Shown here in pieces: positions 1-7,987 of a stretch of DNA of 45,362 nt (position 1 is the first letter of the stretch; each line of letters opens with the position of its first letter). The notes below the pieces were generated by a model. That model was not told the origin of the DNA. It made no database searches and saw only the letters and a list, made by a program, of their open reading frames with translations. The stretch is from Candidatus Poribacteria bacterium. GTDB taxonomy: Bacteria > Poribacteria > WGA-4E > WGA-3G. The stretch spans positions 1-45,362 of the forward strand of contig VXPE01000081.1 of the NCBI GenBank assembly GCA_009839745.1, written 5' to 3'. The position numbers and the translations under genes are program-made.

Positions 1-176
1 TGGTTCGGACGTTGCAGTTGGGTCAGCAGTCGGCTGGGTACTATACGGACCGTGAACGTGCGGCGTATTGGGATGGTCGGAACGCTTCTGGCGAACAGGT
101 GGCGAGCGGAATTTATTTCTACCAGTTGGAAACGGACACAATTTCGTCGCTTCGCAAGATGGTAATATTGAAGTAG
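1..176 (+). CDS. C-terminal end of a secreted protein with FlgD-type Ig domain (partial)
   Basis: The reading frame is open from the left edge and ends at TAG 174-176, leaving 57 complete residues. The tail contains YWDGRNASGEQVASGIYFY followed by a short basic end (LRKMVILK). This is the typical last strand region of the FlgD Ig-like / T9SS-like C-terminal domain found at the end of large secreted and cell-surface proteins (WDG...G..V..G.Y.Y). What the rest of the protein does cannot be known because its start is outside the window. It converges on the minus-strand dehydrogenase that ends at 284, with a long hairpin between them. The domain call is confident; any specific function is not. 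Confidence 0.75.
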   Translation, partial: VRTLQLGQQSAGYYTDRERAAYWDGRNASGEQVASGIYFYQLETDTISSLRKMVILK

Positions 177-187
177 AACGGAAGAGT

Positions 188-256
188 GGAAGGGTGGAAA
201 ATGGGCAGGGTGGAAGATTCGCAACCCTCATTCTTCCTCCCTGCTTCCATCCTTCC
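188..256. terminator. Long imperfect hairpin between convergent genes, probable bidirectional terminator or repeat
   Basis: GGAAGGGTGGAA (188-199) pairs with TTCCATCCTTCC (245-256) with one G-U pair. GCAGGG (205-210) pairs with CCCTGC (239-244), and GGAAGA (212-217) pairs with TCTTCC (232-237). Together they make a roughly 70-nt near-palindrome. It sits between the 3' ends of two convergent genes, which fits a shared terminator. There is no strong T-tract, so it may instead be a dispersed palindromic repeat. Confidence 0.5.
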
Positions 257-283
257 TTTGTGTGTATACCGCATGTAGCCAGA

Positions 284-1213
284 TTATACCGCTTTCACGA
301 CGCCTTTGATGTAACTGCCGTCTCCACCCGTTGCTTCTTCAAGGAGTGTAGGGTACTCCTGCAGTGGGACGATGTGCGTTACAAGCGGTCTTAGGTCGAT
401 GTGACCACGCTCGAGGAGCCGGATCGCTGGCGGAAACGTGTCCCGTATCTTCGCGCCCGGCGACGAACTCACCAAATTAAACCCACCGCCGTGCCATTCG
501 GAACCGTTGATCGTCACTTCCTCTCGAACCCAACCGAAGAGGTTAATGTGTCCACCTCTGCGAACAATCTTGGTCGCGAGATTTAACCCTTGTGGTTTGC
601 CGGAACAGTCGAATATCACGTCAATTGCGCGTCCTTTCAACGCTGACACCAACTCGGCAGCATCGATTTCCGTTGGATTATACGCGAATTGCGCACCGAG
701 CGATTTCGCCAATTTCAGTCGATCTTCGACGATATCAATGGCGATAAGATCGTGCGTATAGAATTGGCTTAAGGCTTGGACGAACATAAGTCCCATAAAA
801 CCGCACCCAATCACTGCAACGTTGTCAGCAGGTAGCAGCGGTGCGGTGTCCAGCCCTGTTACGACGCATGAAACCGGCTCAACGATCCAATATTCGTCGG
901 CGAGGTCCGATTCCGGGAGGACATACATACGGTCGGCTGTGCAGTTCTTAATGCCGTCGAATCCCAACCCTTGCCCTGTAACACGCATCCCTTCCTCAAT
1001 ATCCTGGACCCCACGTCCAACTTTTGTGACATAGCCGACACCTTCGTGCCCCGGTGGTGCCGTGCCACCATAGCGAAAAGTGGCTAAGTCCCATGCACAT
1101 ATCCCACAAGCGGCACTCTGAACCTGCACTTCACCCACCTGTGGATCGGATACATCAACATCAATGATCTCGACGCCACCCTTTTCTCCATACCTGATCG
1201 TTTGTGTTTTCAT
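284..1213 (-). CDS. Zinc-type medium-chain dehydrogenase/reductase (alcohol or polyol dehydrogenase family)
   Basis: The 309-residue protein has the two-domain MDR layout: an N-terminal GroES-like catalytic domain and a Rossmann NAD(P) domain (VIGCGFMG at 134-141, followed by the acidic DIVEDR segment). Catalytic zinc ligands are expected at Cys36 (in ACGICAWD), His56-Glu57 (PPGHEG) and Glu112 (VEPVS). The four-cysteine lobe that binds structural zinc in classical alcohol dehydrogenases is not present: the region around 78-95 is short and has only one Cys. The protein is also shorter than the usual 340-350 residues. It probably oxidises a sugar alcohol or sugar; the substrate is not readable. 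It is divergent from the amidase gene at 1521, with 307 bp of AT-rich DNA between them in which only the downstream gene's promoter is clear. Confidence 0.85.
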   Translation of the reverse strand: MKTQTIRYGEKGGVEIIDVDVSDPQVGEVQVQSAACGICAWDLATFRYGGTAPPGHEGVGYVTKVGRGVQDIEEGMRVTGQGLGFDGIKNCTADRMYVLPESDLADEYWIVEPVSCVVTGLDTAPLLPADNVAVIGCGFMGLMFVQALSQFYTHDLIAIDIVEDRLKLAKSLGAQFAYNPTEIDAAELVSALKGRAIDVIFDCSGKPQGLNLATKIVRRGGHINLFGWVREEVTINGSEWHGGGFNLVSSSPGAKIRDTFPPAIRLLERGHIDLRPLVTHIVPLQEYPTLLEEATGGDGSYIKGVVKAV

Positions 1214-1464
1214 CGGTTTGATATGCCTTAGTGTTGTCTATTTCAGACGGTTTTTCTTATTTCCAACTCACGTTGAAAGGTTGAAAAGGCTGGATTTTAC
1301 AGAAAAAGATACCTGAGGAACATTTTAGCCCTTATGAGTCGAGAAGTCAAGAGATTTTTTTCATAATCAATTTTCTCCTATCCACACATCGTTCTCGATT
1401 TTTTAATCCGTAATTATATTGGATTCTAATGTGTGTGTCCATCCAAATTTGTAATTACCGTATC

Positions 1465-1493
1465 TTGAATCAAATAGACGGATGTGATACAAT
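1465..1493 (+). promoter_or_regulatory. Sigma70-type promoter for the amidase gene at 1521
   Basis: TTGAAT (1465-1470) and TACAAT (1488-1493) are separated by 17 bp and end 27 bp before the ATG. A ribosome site AAGAGGA lies at about 1506-1512. The rest of the 1214-1464 gap is AT-rich and shows nothing else I can name. Confidence 0.6.
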
Positions 1494-1520
1494 GCCGAAA
1501 ACGTAAAAGAGGATATTCAG

Positions 1521-2363
1521 ATGGCTAACAACCAGATTAAAGTTGCGGCATGTCAATTGCTCACAAGCGAAGACGTTTCCGCCAATACCGCAAAAGTGCT
1601 CCAGCAGCTTGACAGGTGTGCAGAGATGGAGATCCAGATTGCGGCATTCCCTGAAGGCTGTCTGTTCGGCTATTGCTGCCGGACGGATTATTGGGAACAC
1701 ATTTCACCACAGGTTTTTAAAGAGGCTGAGGCAAAAATTTCTGAAGCGGCGCGTCGGCACGGGATAGCCGTTATTGTCGGCTCGGCGCATCACGACGGCG
1801 AGAATTGGCATAACGACCTCGCGATTTTCGATCCGCAAGGGACGCTCAAATACCGTTACGGCAAAACCTTTCTCGCAGGGGAGCAGTGGTGCACGAACAA
1901 TCGCGGTCCACTACCGATTGTGGAACTCGCTGGCGTTGCGTGTTGTTTTATCATCTGCCACGATGTCCGCTATCCGGAGTTAGTCAAATTACCCGCGGCG
2001 ATGGGTGCGCAACTCTGCATTTTCTGCTCATGCGAAGCCGGATTGCTGTCGGAATATAAACTCTCCGCCTACCGTGCTATGCCGATTTCACGAGCGACGG
2101 AAAACGGTATCTATCTCCTGATGGCGAATACACCCGCAAACCCTGATGACATCGGTTCACCCGGCTCGTCGCATGGCAACTCGAAGATTGTGCATCCAGA
2201 TGGTAATGTCATTAAAGAGGCTGGTTTTTTTGGAGATGCCATCGTCTCGGCAACGATAGATCTCTCGCAGGCGACGGGTTCACAGGCGAAACGGACCTGC
2301 AATGAAGACACTATCCTGCGGGAGTGGTTCCAACAAGGATGCGAATTTGTTGTGAAAGTCTGA
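1521..2363 (+). CDS. Carbon-nitrogen hydrolase (nitrilase superfamily amidase)
   Basis: The 280-residue protein carries the complete Glu-Lys-Cys triad of the nitrilase superfamily: Glu45 in FPEGCLFGY, Lys115 in YGKTFLAGE and Cys146 in IICHDVRYPE. These enzymes cleave non-peptide C-N bonds (amides, N-carbamoyl compounds) in the cytoplasm. The order and spacing are those of the omega-amidase / N-carbamoyl-putrescine-like branches, but the exact substrate cannot be assigned. A second nitrilase-family protein with a different sequence is encoded at 23641-24468. The start is supported by an upstream AAGAGGA and by a well-spaced promoter. Confidence 0.9.
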   Translation: MANNQIKVAACQLLTSEDVSANTAKVLQQLDRCAEMEIQIAAFPEGCLFGYCCRTDYWEHISPQVFKEAEAKISEAARRHGIAVIVGSAHHDGENWHNDLAIFDPQGTLKYRYGKTFLAGEQWCTNNRGPLPIVELAGVACCFIICHDVRYPELVKLPAAMGAQLCIFCSCEAGLLSEYKLSAYRAMPISRATENGIYLLMANTPANPDDIGSPGSSHGNSKIVHPDGNVIKEAGFFGDAIVSATIDLSQATGSQAKRTCNEDTILREWFQQGCEFVVKV

Positions 2364-2370
2364 AATCAGG

Positions 2371-3123
2371 TCAAAACTCATAGATATCCGCACGCCGTTT
2401 CGCTACCTTATGTCGCACAAGCGCTTGGAGGTCCTCTGGCATACGGGCAAACGTCTCAGGAAGAACGGGTTGATGACCGCCTTCACGCATGAGATTCCAC
2501 CACGGAGGATAATAGGCGATATTCAGCGCCATGCGGTGCTGGTCGTCGGTTGTGTTCGCGCCCTGTCCATGCCATGTGCCACCGTGCCACAATAACACGG
2601 AACCCCGTCGTCCACAGACAGGCACTGGATGACTCTCGGCAATATCGGAGGCTGAGGGTCTACGTCGTGCGCGATGGCTGAATGGCACGACCAGTGTCGC
2701 ACCGTTCTCAACGGTAAAATCCGTTATCATCCAGATCGAATTAATCATCCACGGCGTTTCGGGTAGACGCGCTGGCAAGTCGTGCGTTGAATCGGAATGG
2801 ATACCCCCCTGTGGTGCACGCGGTTTGACCCATTTCGTACACGCCTCCCCAAGTCGTGGGTTATCGCCGAGGAAATGGCGGATGACCTGTAGCACCTGTG
2901 GATGTGCGATGCACTCCCAACACATCTCATCGAGGTTGACTACGCCGAAAAGGGTCTGATACAGGTCGGCATTCGGGTCCTGAAAGGCAGCACGATTTGT
3001 GGGGTTTCGGTGGAGCTGGAAGTATTTCTCCGCCATTGCATCGGCTTGTGGTGCGGGGATCGCATCCTCAATCAAACAATAACCGAATGTTTCGAGATGT
3101 TCTATTGCGTCTTTTTGTGCCAT
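2371..3123 (-). CDS. Phytanoyl-CoA dioxygenase (PhyH) family protein
   Basis: The 250-residue protein is an Fe(II)/2-oxoglutarate-dependent oxygenase of the PhyH family. The iron facial triad reads His109-Ser-Asp111 (GGIHSDSTHD) and His185 (GGTWHGQG), and Arg197 (DQHRMALN) is the expected 2-oxoglutarate ligand. Length and motif spacing are normal for bacterial members, which hydroxylate small organic substrates rather than necessarily phytanoyl-CoA. PhyH genes are greatly expanded in Poribacteria and marine Planctomycetes, so this supports the taxonomic guess. A GGAG ribosome site lies 7 nt before the ATG. A 50-residue ORF ends 10 bp upstream on the same strand and is probably co-transcribed. 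Confidence 0.9.
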   Translation of the reverse strand: MAQKDAIEHLETFGYCLIEDAIPAPQADAMAEKYFQLHRNPTNRAAFQDPNADLYQTLFGVVNLDEMCWECIAHPQVLQVIRHFLGDNPRLGEACTKWVKPRAPQGGIHSDSTHDLPARLPETPWMINSIWMITDFTVENGATLVVPFSHRARRRPSASDIAESHPVPVCGRRGSVLLWHGGTWHGQGANTTDDQHRMALNIAYYPPWWNLMREGGHQPVLPETFARMPEDLQALVRHKVAKRRADIYEF

Positions 3124-3133
3124 TTATGAACTC

Positions 3134-3286
3134 CTATGCGTTAGGGTAACCAATCAAGGCAATAAGTTTAGGCAAATAGTCTTCATATCTCTCAACGGCA
3201 AATTGGGATCTTGGGTTATCAGGATCAGTGGTCGGATGGACACCAGCCGCATTGTAGTGTTTCCGAGTTGCATCAAATATGTTCAT
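3134..3286 (-). CDS. Small uncharacterised protein upstream of the PhyH gene
   Basis: A 50-residue ORF starts MNIFDATRKHYNAAGVHP and ends KLIALIGYPNA. I chose this ATG over an upstream one at 3328 because an AGGTAGAG stretch lies just before it. It ends 10 bp before the PhyH start on the same strand, so the two are likely one transcript. I recognise no family. There is no signal peptide or membrane segment. The sequence reads as ordinary soluble protein (acidic, few repeats), so I think it is translated, but it could be the remnant of a longer gene. Confidence 0.45.
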   Translation of the reverse strand: MNIFDATRKHYNAAGVHPTTDPDNPRSQFAVERYEDYLPKLIALIGYPNA

Positions 3287-3528
3287 GTATTCTCTACCTT
3301 GAAATATGGCTTGTGTTGTAGGATGCAATAGTGTAAATTGATTGGATAGAATATACCAAACATTCTGCCATAGTTTATCACGTTAGACAAGAGGAAATTT
3401 TTTACAATGAAGATTACTGGATTTGAGACGATGCCGCTATTGAAGCGGTTCGAGATGAGACGTTTCGGCTGCGTGGAATGTTCTGGCACTCAGATGACGG
3501 GGCTTTCGCCGATTATTAGCCGAAGTCC

Positions 3529-3807
3529 TTATAGCGTGTTGTCCCGATCCGTGGGACGCGTGGAGAGATTCGTTTTTGGCGGAACATCCCATGAAATATA
3601 CCCGCAACGCGGGCAGCGCATCTCAAGTTCAACAAGGTTTCTGACAGTCCCGGTCTTTTCGGGCTTCCGTCGGGTCTGACATTGTGGACACCGAACCGCA
3701 CGAAATTCATCTGCATCGCTTTTGCCGAAATGGGCACCTACCTTAAAGAGAACGAGCAACAGCGCGACGATAAAAACACATATAAAACTAAAGATGAGAA
3801 AAGGCAT
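3529..3807 (-). CDS. Membrane-anchored zinc-ribbon protein
   Basis: The 92-residue protein has one N-terminal hydrophobic segment (about residues 2-21, rich in Phe/Ile/Val/Leu) followed by two CPxC knuckles, CPQC at about residue 40 and CPRC at about residue 69. These form a rubredoxin-like zinc ribbon on the cytoplasmic or periplasmic face. The C-terminus is polar. Nothing identifies a partner. Length and cysteine pairs argue for a real gene rather than an accidental frame, and the opposite-strand ORFs over it have no such structure. Confidence 0.6.
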   Translation of the reverse strand: MPFLIFSFICVFIVALLLVLFKVGAHFGKSDADEFRAVRCPQCQTRRKPEKTGTVRNLVELEMRCPRCGYISWDVPPKTNLSTRPTDRDNTL

Positions 3808-3977
3808 TTTTACATTTGCGCCAAGCGTAAAACAGCGTTATAGGTTTAACAGAAGGCTTGGCATAAGTTTCGCATTGCGTGTTTTTGCTTGGGTGTTTCT
3901 GCGTATTGTTGCAATGCTGCCTGCATTTTGGAAAGATGAGACTCGCGCCAAGCGTGAAAAATAACGCGGACACCTCG

Positions 3978-4538
3978 CTAATCGACCAACAGGATCAGCG
4001 GTTTCACCGAGTCCTTACGAAAGGTGGCTTCTGTAACGGTGTCGTCAAAGAAGGGTTCAAAAAATGTGTCGGCGACATCCAAAAACGCTGGGAGGTTGAG
4101 TCCCATATAATTTCCCGATGCGTCGTCACATTCCACCACAACTTGCCGCAATTTATCGCGTCCGGCAGTAGAAAGTGTGCGTAGCGGACGCAACATCCGT
4201 GTATGATACTTGATGAAGGCTGCCGACACCTGAATGAGTCCTTGAAGGAACAGGCGATAGGTGTCTTCTGCTTCGTGCCACAATCCTTCCCACGCTTCAT
4301 GCGCCTCCCACCAATACGCAAAGTTGTAGAGATCTACGCCGTATAGGTAATCCTCGTTCTGTCTCCACAGCTTTGGCGATAAGGGTTCAGCGTCATGAGC
4401 TTCTTCTATGCCGTAACTATGCCCAAGTGGGTCGCGGATCGGATGCGGTGTGACACCCGGTATATGTCGATACGGCGGGAACGGCTTCTGCGGACAATAC
4501 CGCTGCCAATTGACATCAAAGGGTTCAGGATTTTTAAT
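3978..4538 (-). CDS. DUF309-family protein without a clear ATG start
   Basis: The frame is open without stops from the TAA at 4572-4574 down to 3978. The only in-frame ATG (4283) lies in the middle of the conserved domain, so it cannot be the true start. The translated core includes NFAYWWEAHEAWEGLWH followed by LFLQGLIQVSAAF, the hallmark of DUF309 helical proteins (F.EAHE..E..W, then FLQGLIQ.A). Upstream, the frame runs through two tandem copies of the CCGCAAGG/AATTAAAAA leader repeat, and the position normally taken by ATG after that repeat reads ATC here. Translation may begin at the ATT at 4538 or the start may have been destroyed. The 3' part is intact. Function of the family is unknown. 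Confidence 0.6.
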   Translation of the reverse strand: MKNPEPFDVNWQRYCPQKPFPPYRHIPGVTPHPIRDPLGHSYGIEEAHDAEPLSPKLWRQNEDYLYGVDLYNFAYWWEAHEAWEGLWHEAEDTYRLFLQGLIQVSAAFIKYHTRMLRPLRTLSTAGRDKLRQVVVECDDASGNYMGLNLPAFLDVADTFFEPFFDDTVTEATFRKDSVKPLILLVD

Positions 4539-4636
4539 TTTTCCTTGTGGTTTTTTAATTTTTCCTTGCGGTTAAACGACGGGGTTTGTGCTTTGACGGT
4601 TTTCGCTTAAGTCCGCCCTCCACTTCGTTACAGGCT
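4531..4636 (-). repeat. Leader element, with its end motif duplicated, at the 5' end of the DUF309 gene
   Basis: On the minus strand the sequence reads CCGCAAGGAAAAATTAAAAA and then CCACAAGGAAAAATTAAAAA, two adjacent copies (4551-4571 and 4531-4550). The longer upstream part (GTTAAACGACGGGGTTTG to about 4600) matches the element at 20877. This is one of at least seven copies in the window; see the finding on leader elements. Confidence 0.7.
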
Positions 4637-4657
4637 AACGTTTTTGATATTTAGGAC

Positions 4658-6094
4658 TTATGCTCTGCCGATTCCGATATAATGAAAACCTGCGGCTCTC
4701 GCTTCCTCTGGGGAATACACGTTGCGTCCGTCAATGAGGATCGGCGTTTTCATCTGCTTAGCGAGCCTGCGTAGTTCAAGCTTGTGGTAGAAATCCCATT
4801 CGGTAATGAGGACGAGGGCATCGGCATCGTAAGAGAGTTCATATACATCTTCCGTGAAAGACACTCTGTTGTTGCGAGTCTGATTCTCTGTAAGCGGGGT
4901 TTGTAGCCCCGATAAAGCGCGCCTTGCGTTTGCGATAGCGATCGGGTCGTGGGCTCGAACCGTCGCACCTGCTGCAATCAGTTCGCGGACAATGTCAAGT
5001 GCGGGAGCTTCTCGAATGTCATCGGTGTTTGGTTTGAAGGCGAGTCCGAGGATACCAACGGTCTTGCCATTGAGTGTGCCCAATGCGTCGTGCAACTTTT
5101 CAACGACCCGTTCCCGTTGGCGGAAATTGATGGTGCGTGCGGCTTCTGTAATCGGCATCCTGTATCCAGATTGCGCTGCGACCCCTAATAAAGCAGCGGT
5201 ATCTTTGGGATAACAACTCCCACCCCATCCGAGACCTGCTTGGAGAAACCGGCTTCCGATACGTGCGTCGAGTCCGATACCGCGTGCGACTTCTGTCACG
5301 TCCGCCGCGACCTCTTCACAAAGTCCGGCAATCTCATTGATAAAACTAATTTTAAGCGCGAGGAAGGTGTTCGCGGCGTATTTAATCATCTCAGCACTGT
5401 TGGGATCCGTTGTCATCATTGGTGGTAGGTGGTAAGCAGATGGGCGTGGAAACTCACTCGGCGGGTCAAATGTCTGTTCGAGGATTGGTTTATAGAGGCG
5501 ACGCAAAGTGTCGATTGCTTCATCACTGTTGGCGCCGACGACGATCCGATCTGGATAGAACGCGCCTTGCAGTGCCAATCCCTCTTGCAAGAATTCCGGG
5601 TTTGAAGCGACGGAAACGTTGCCTCGAAGTCCACGTTCCGAAAATACAGATTCTACAACTTCAGCGACACGCTGGTTTGTGCCTATCGGGACTGTTGATT
5701 TCACAACAAGTGTGTAGTGCCTATCAGGCAAGCAAACTTGAGCGACCTCTTTGGCGGCTTGTTCGACGTGTTGCGTATCGGCTTCACCGTTCTTTTTCGG
5801 TGGTGTCCCGACAGCAATCAGAATCAGTTCTGCGTCCGGCACGACTTCAGCCACACTCGGTGTGAAACGGATCGTGTGCTGTACTTCTGTAAGAAGATTT
5901 TGGATACCGGGTTCATGAATCGGGCTTTTTCCCTCGTGCAAAAGGTTGAGTTTGCCCTCGTCCTTGTCCACCGCGGCGACATCATGATTGAGATAGGCAA
6001 GCACCACAGCTGTGGTCAAGCCGACATATCCTGTTCCTATAATTGCAATTTTGACACTCCCACGTCTAAAGTCGTGGGATTCTTGTTTCGTCAT
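4658..6094 (-). CDS. ugd: UDP-glucose 6-dehydrogenase family protein
   Basis: The 478-residue protein oxidises a nucleotide sugar (UDP-glucose, or possibly GDP-mannose) to the uronic acid with two NAD+, feeding capsule or exopolysaccharide synthesis. Visible family signatures are the N-terminal GTGYVGL dinucleotide site (20-26), SNPEFLQEG (164-172), the conserved Lys238 in AEMIKYAANTFLALK, the catalytic Cys294 in GWGGSCYPKD, and GLAFKPNTDDIREAP. Length is normal for the bacterial TuaD-type enzyme. I use the ATG at 6094 rather than 6136 because it has GGGAGG 6 nt upstream. The GHMP kinase of the heptose type 2 kb away suggests a polysaccharide theme, though the two are not in one operon. Confidence 0.92.
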   Translation of the reverse strand: MTKQESHDFRRGSVKIAIIGTGYVGLTTAVVLAYLNHDVAAVDKDEGKLNLLHEGKSPIHEPGIQNLLTEVQHTIRFTPSVAEVVPDAELILIAVGTPPKKNGEADTQHVEQAAKEVAQVCLPDRHYTLVVKSTVPIGTNQRVAEVVESVFSERGLRGNVSVASNPEFLQEGLALQGAFYPDRIVVGANSDEAIDTLRRLYKPILEQTFDPPSEFPRPSAYHLPPMMTTDPNSAEMIKYAANTFLALKISFINEIAGLCEEVAADVTEVARGIGLDARIGSRFLQAGLGWGGSCYPKDTAALLGVAAQSGYRMPITEAARTINFRQRERVVEKLHDALGTLNGKTVGILGLAFKPNTDDIREAPALDIVRELIAAGATVRAHDPIAIANARRALSGLQTPLTENQTRNNRVSFTEDVYELSYDADALVLITEWDFYHKLELRRLAKQMKTPILIDGRNVYSPEEARAAGFHYIGIGRA

Positions 6095-6230
6095 TTCGCG
6101 CCTCCCGCAAATGGAGGACTTATAGAAACTCCACAAGCGTTTTAACTGTTTATGCTACAATTTCAATCAGAAATGGTATAAGGTTATATGGACAACGTAA
6201 AAAGATAGATTACAGCAGATCATTAGGATC

Positions 6231-6677
6231 TTAAAGATGCTCTAAATCATCCAAATCCTTCTGCCTTCCGCTGGCTTGCTTATTGAGTTTCAAGTGTTCA
6301 AGACCGATAATCTGAACCTCAACATCATCTATAACATCAATCGTTCGGTCCGAATAGCATTCTTCAAAACGGACTCCGGAGATTGTCGTCAAAAGTTCAA
6401 TTCTCATAGGAGGGTTTCCCATTCGGATAATTTGATTCTGTCGCAAAAAGAGGTCGGCGGCTAGTTCCGGTGTATCAAAACCAAATTCCCTGAAGACAGC
6501 CATGAGTTTTTCGGCGTTCTCTTTCTGGATTGCGATCCAAATATCCATATCAGCTGTTGTCCGTGGATAACCATGGTAACTAACAGCATATCCGCCGATG
6601 AGAAGATATTTAACTTGGTGTGAATTCAGCAACTTCAAGAACTCTTTGAAGTCGGTCGGTAACCGGATCGTAGTCAT
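6231..6677 (-). CDS. Minimal nucleotidyltransferase (AbiEii/DUF6036-like)
   Basis: The 148-residue protein has the polymerase-beta nucleotidyltransferase core: GGYAVSYHG at 28-36, then the metal-binding Asp43 and Asp45 in RTTADMDIWI. A third acidic position lies in the MRIELLTTISG strand. Small proteins of this type occur as toxins or regulators that transfer NMP to a target, for example tRNA or partner proteins in AbiEii and MNT systems. The start overlaps the 3' end of the small upstream gene by 68 bp in another frame, which suggests translational coupling. Its own ribosome site is weak. Whether it acts as a toxin is inference. Confidence 0.75.
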   Translation of the reverse strand: MTTIRLPTDFKEFLKLLNSHQVKYLLIGGYAVSYHGYPRTTADMDIWIAIQKENAEKLMAVFREFGFDTPELAADLFLRQNQIIRMGNPPMRIELLTTISGVRFEECYSDRTIDVIDDVEVQIIGLEHLKLNKQASGRQKDLDDLEHL

Positions 6678-6828
6678 AGTTAATCTGCCGCATCAATTCG
6701 AGTGCCTCCAGACGTTCTTGGGGTGTTTTAGAGTGCCAGTATGTTTTGTCAGCCTCATCCGCTTTTTCAAAGGAGGATAGCACAGAAAACGTTGCTTTAT
6801 CCATTTTAAAAGTGTCAATTGCACGCAT
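6610..6828 (-). CDS. Small uncharacterised protein overlapping the nucleotidyltransferase, possible antitoxin partner
   Basis: A 72-residue, acidic, helix-prone protein (MRAIDTFKMDKATF... PQERLEALELMRQINYDYD). The chosen ATG has GGAGG 7 nt upstream, much better than the in-frame ATG at 6846. The segment PQERLEALELMRQINY is a recurrent feature of small proteins encoded next to nucleotidyltransferases of this size. Its 3' end runs 68 bp into the next gene. Pairing with a nucleotidyltransferase suggests an antitoxin or regulatory subunit; no DNA-binding motif is visible. Confidence 0.65.
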   Translation of the reverse strand: MRAIDTFKMDKATFSVLSSFEKADEADKTYWHSKTPQERLEALELMRQINYDYDPVTDRLQRVLEVAEFTPS

Positions 6829-6842
6829 AGGAAAACCTCCGT

Positions 6843-7862
6843 TCATTGAACCGGTGGGGGTTCGACGTTTTCCAGTAACCTATTGATAATATCTAAACTC
6901 GTGATACCATCAGCCTCTGCGTTAAAATTCGTCAGGATTCGGTGGCGTAGCACAGGGGCAGCGACTGCCTTAATATCTTCATAAGCGACATGATAGCGTC
7001 CATGGAGAATAGCACGCGCCTTTGCGCCGAGCACGAGATACTGCGAGGCACGCGGTCCTGCCCCCCATTGCACCCAATCCTGAATAAAATCAAGTGCATC
7101 TGAAGTCGGTCGCGTCTGGCGGTTCAATTCCACTGCATAATCCACGATGGCTTCGGCAATCGGTACTTTCCGGACGACCTGTTGTATTCGCAACACCTCT
7201 TCCCCTGTGATAACAGGTTCTATCTCGGGTTCATACGCTGCAGTCGTTGTCATCACAATCTCTTTTTCAGCAGTTTTATCGGGATAATCCAGGGTGATAT
7301 GGAACATGAATCGGTCGAGTTGTGCTTCGGGTAGCGGATAGGTGCCTTCCTGCTCGATCGGATTCTGCGTTGCTAACACAAAAAACGGGCGTTCCAACGG
7401 ATAGGTTCTGCCGCCTGCGGTGACCTGGTACTCCTGCATCGCTTGTAAGAGCGCAGCTTGCGTTTTAGGGGGTGTTCGGTTAATCTCATCAGCAAGGACA
7501 ATATTAGCAAAGACGGGTCCATTAATAAAGCGGAAGGCGCGTTTCCCTGCTTCACCTTCTTCAATAATATCGGTACCGATAATGTCGGACGGCATCAGGT
7601 CGGGCGTAAATTGGATTCGATTGAAGGGGAGTTCCAGAATCTGTGCGAATGTGCTGATGAGTAGTGTCTTTGCTAACCCCGGCACGCCCACCAGTAAACA
7701 GTGTCCCTGCGAAAAAAGTGCGATAAGCAGCTGCTCAATGACTTCATCTTGCCCAATGATGCGCTTTCTGAGCTGGTTTAAAATATTTTCCTTCGCCGTT
7801 TTTAAGGTTTCGGCGGCTTCCATATCTGTTCCGGTCTGTGTCACTGAGAGGTCATTTTTCAT
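6843..7862 (-). CDS. MoxR-family AAA+ ATPase
   Basis: The 339-residue protein has Walker A GVPGLAKT (59-66), Walker B with Asp125-Glu126 in IVLADEINR, and the MoxR-specific PKTQAALLQAMQE and ATQNPIEQEGTYPLPEAQLDRF sensor region. MoxR ATPases act as chaperones that remodel or insert metal into client proteins and normally lie beside DUF58 and VWA genes. Here the neighbours are the small protein and nucleotidyltransferase; a DUF58 gene lies about 15 kb away at 22521. The ATG has no Shine-Dalgarno sequence but is preceded by the A/T-rich AATTTAAAAA stretch seen at several starts in this window. Confidence 0.93.
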   Translation of the reverse strand: MKNDLSVTQTGTDMEAAETLKTAKENILNQLRKRIIGQDEVIEQLLIALFSQGHCLLVGVPGLAKTLLISTFAQILELPFNRIQFTPDLMPSDIIGTDIIEEGEAGKRAFRFINGPVFANIVLADEINRTPPKTQAALLQAMQEYQVTAGGRTYPLERPFFVLATQNPIEQEGTYPLPEAQLDRFMFHITLDYPDKTAEKEIVMTTTAAYEPEIEPVITGEEVLRIQQVVRKVPIAEAIVDYAVELNRQTRPTSDALDFIQDWVQWGAGPRASQYLVLGAKARAILHGRYHVAYEDIKAVAAPVLRHRILTNFNAEADGITSLDIINRLLENVEPPPVQ

Positions 7863-7987
7863 TTTTTAAATTATTAAATATGTGCATCGTTTCTTGTGCA
7901 AGCCTATAGAGGTTTGCAGCACAATGTTTCACGATGGTTTTTGGTTAATTTCAATGGAGAATGAAGATATAAACAGTTATTAAGGGG

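Noticed and set aside
1214-1464. Possible divergent regulatory RNA or riboswitch between the dehydrogenase and amidase genes
   Set aside because: No stable stems or conserved riboswitch motif found by eye; the region is simply AT-rich.
3407-3679. Plus-strand ORF beginning MKITGFETMPL, like the N-terminus of an enolase-superfamily protein
   Set aside because: Only about 10 residues resemble that family; the rest is antisense to the zinc-ribbon gene. It could be a small remnant but the evidence is too thin to list.
5410-5865. Plus-strand 151-codon ORF
   Set aside because: It lies wholly antisense to the ugd gene, which has clear catalytic motifs; composition is arginine-rich and family-free.
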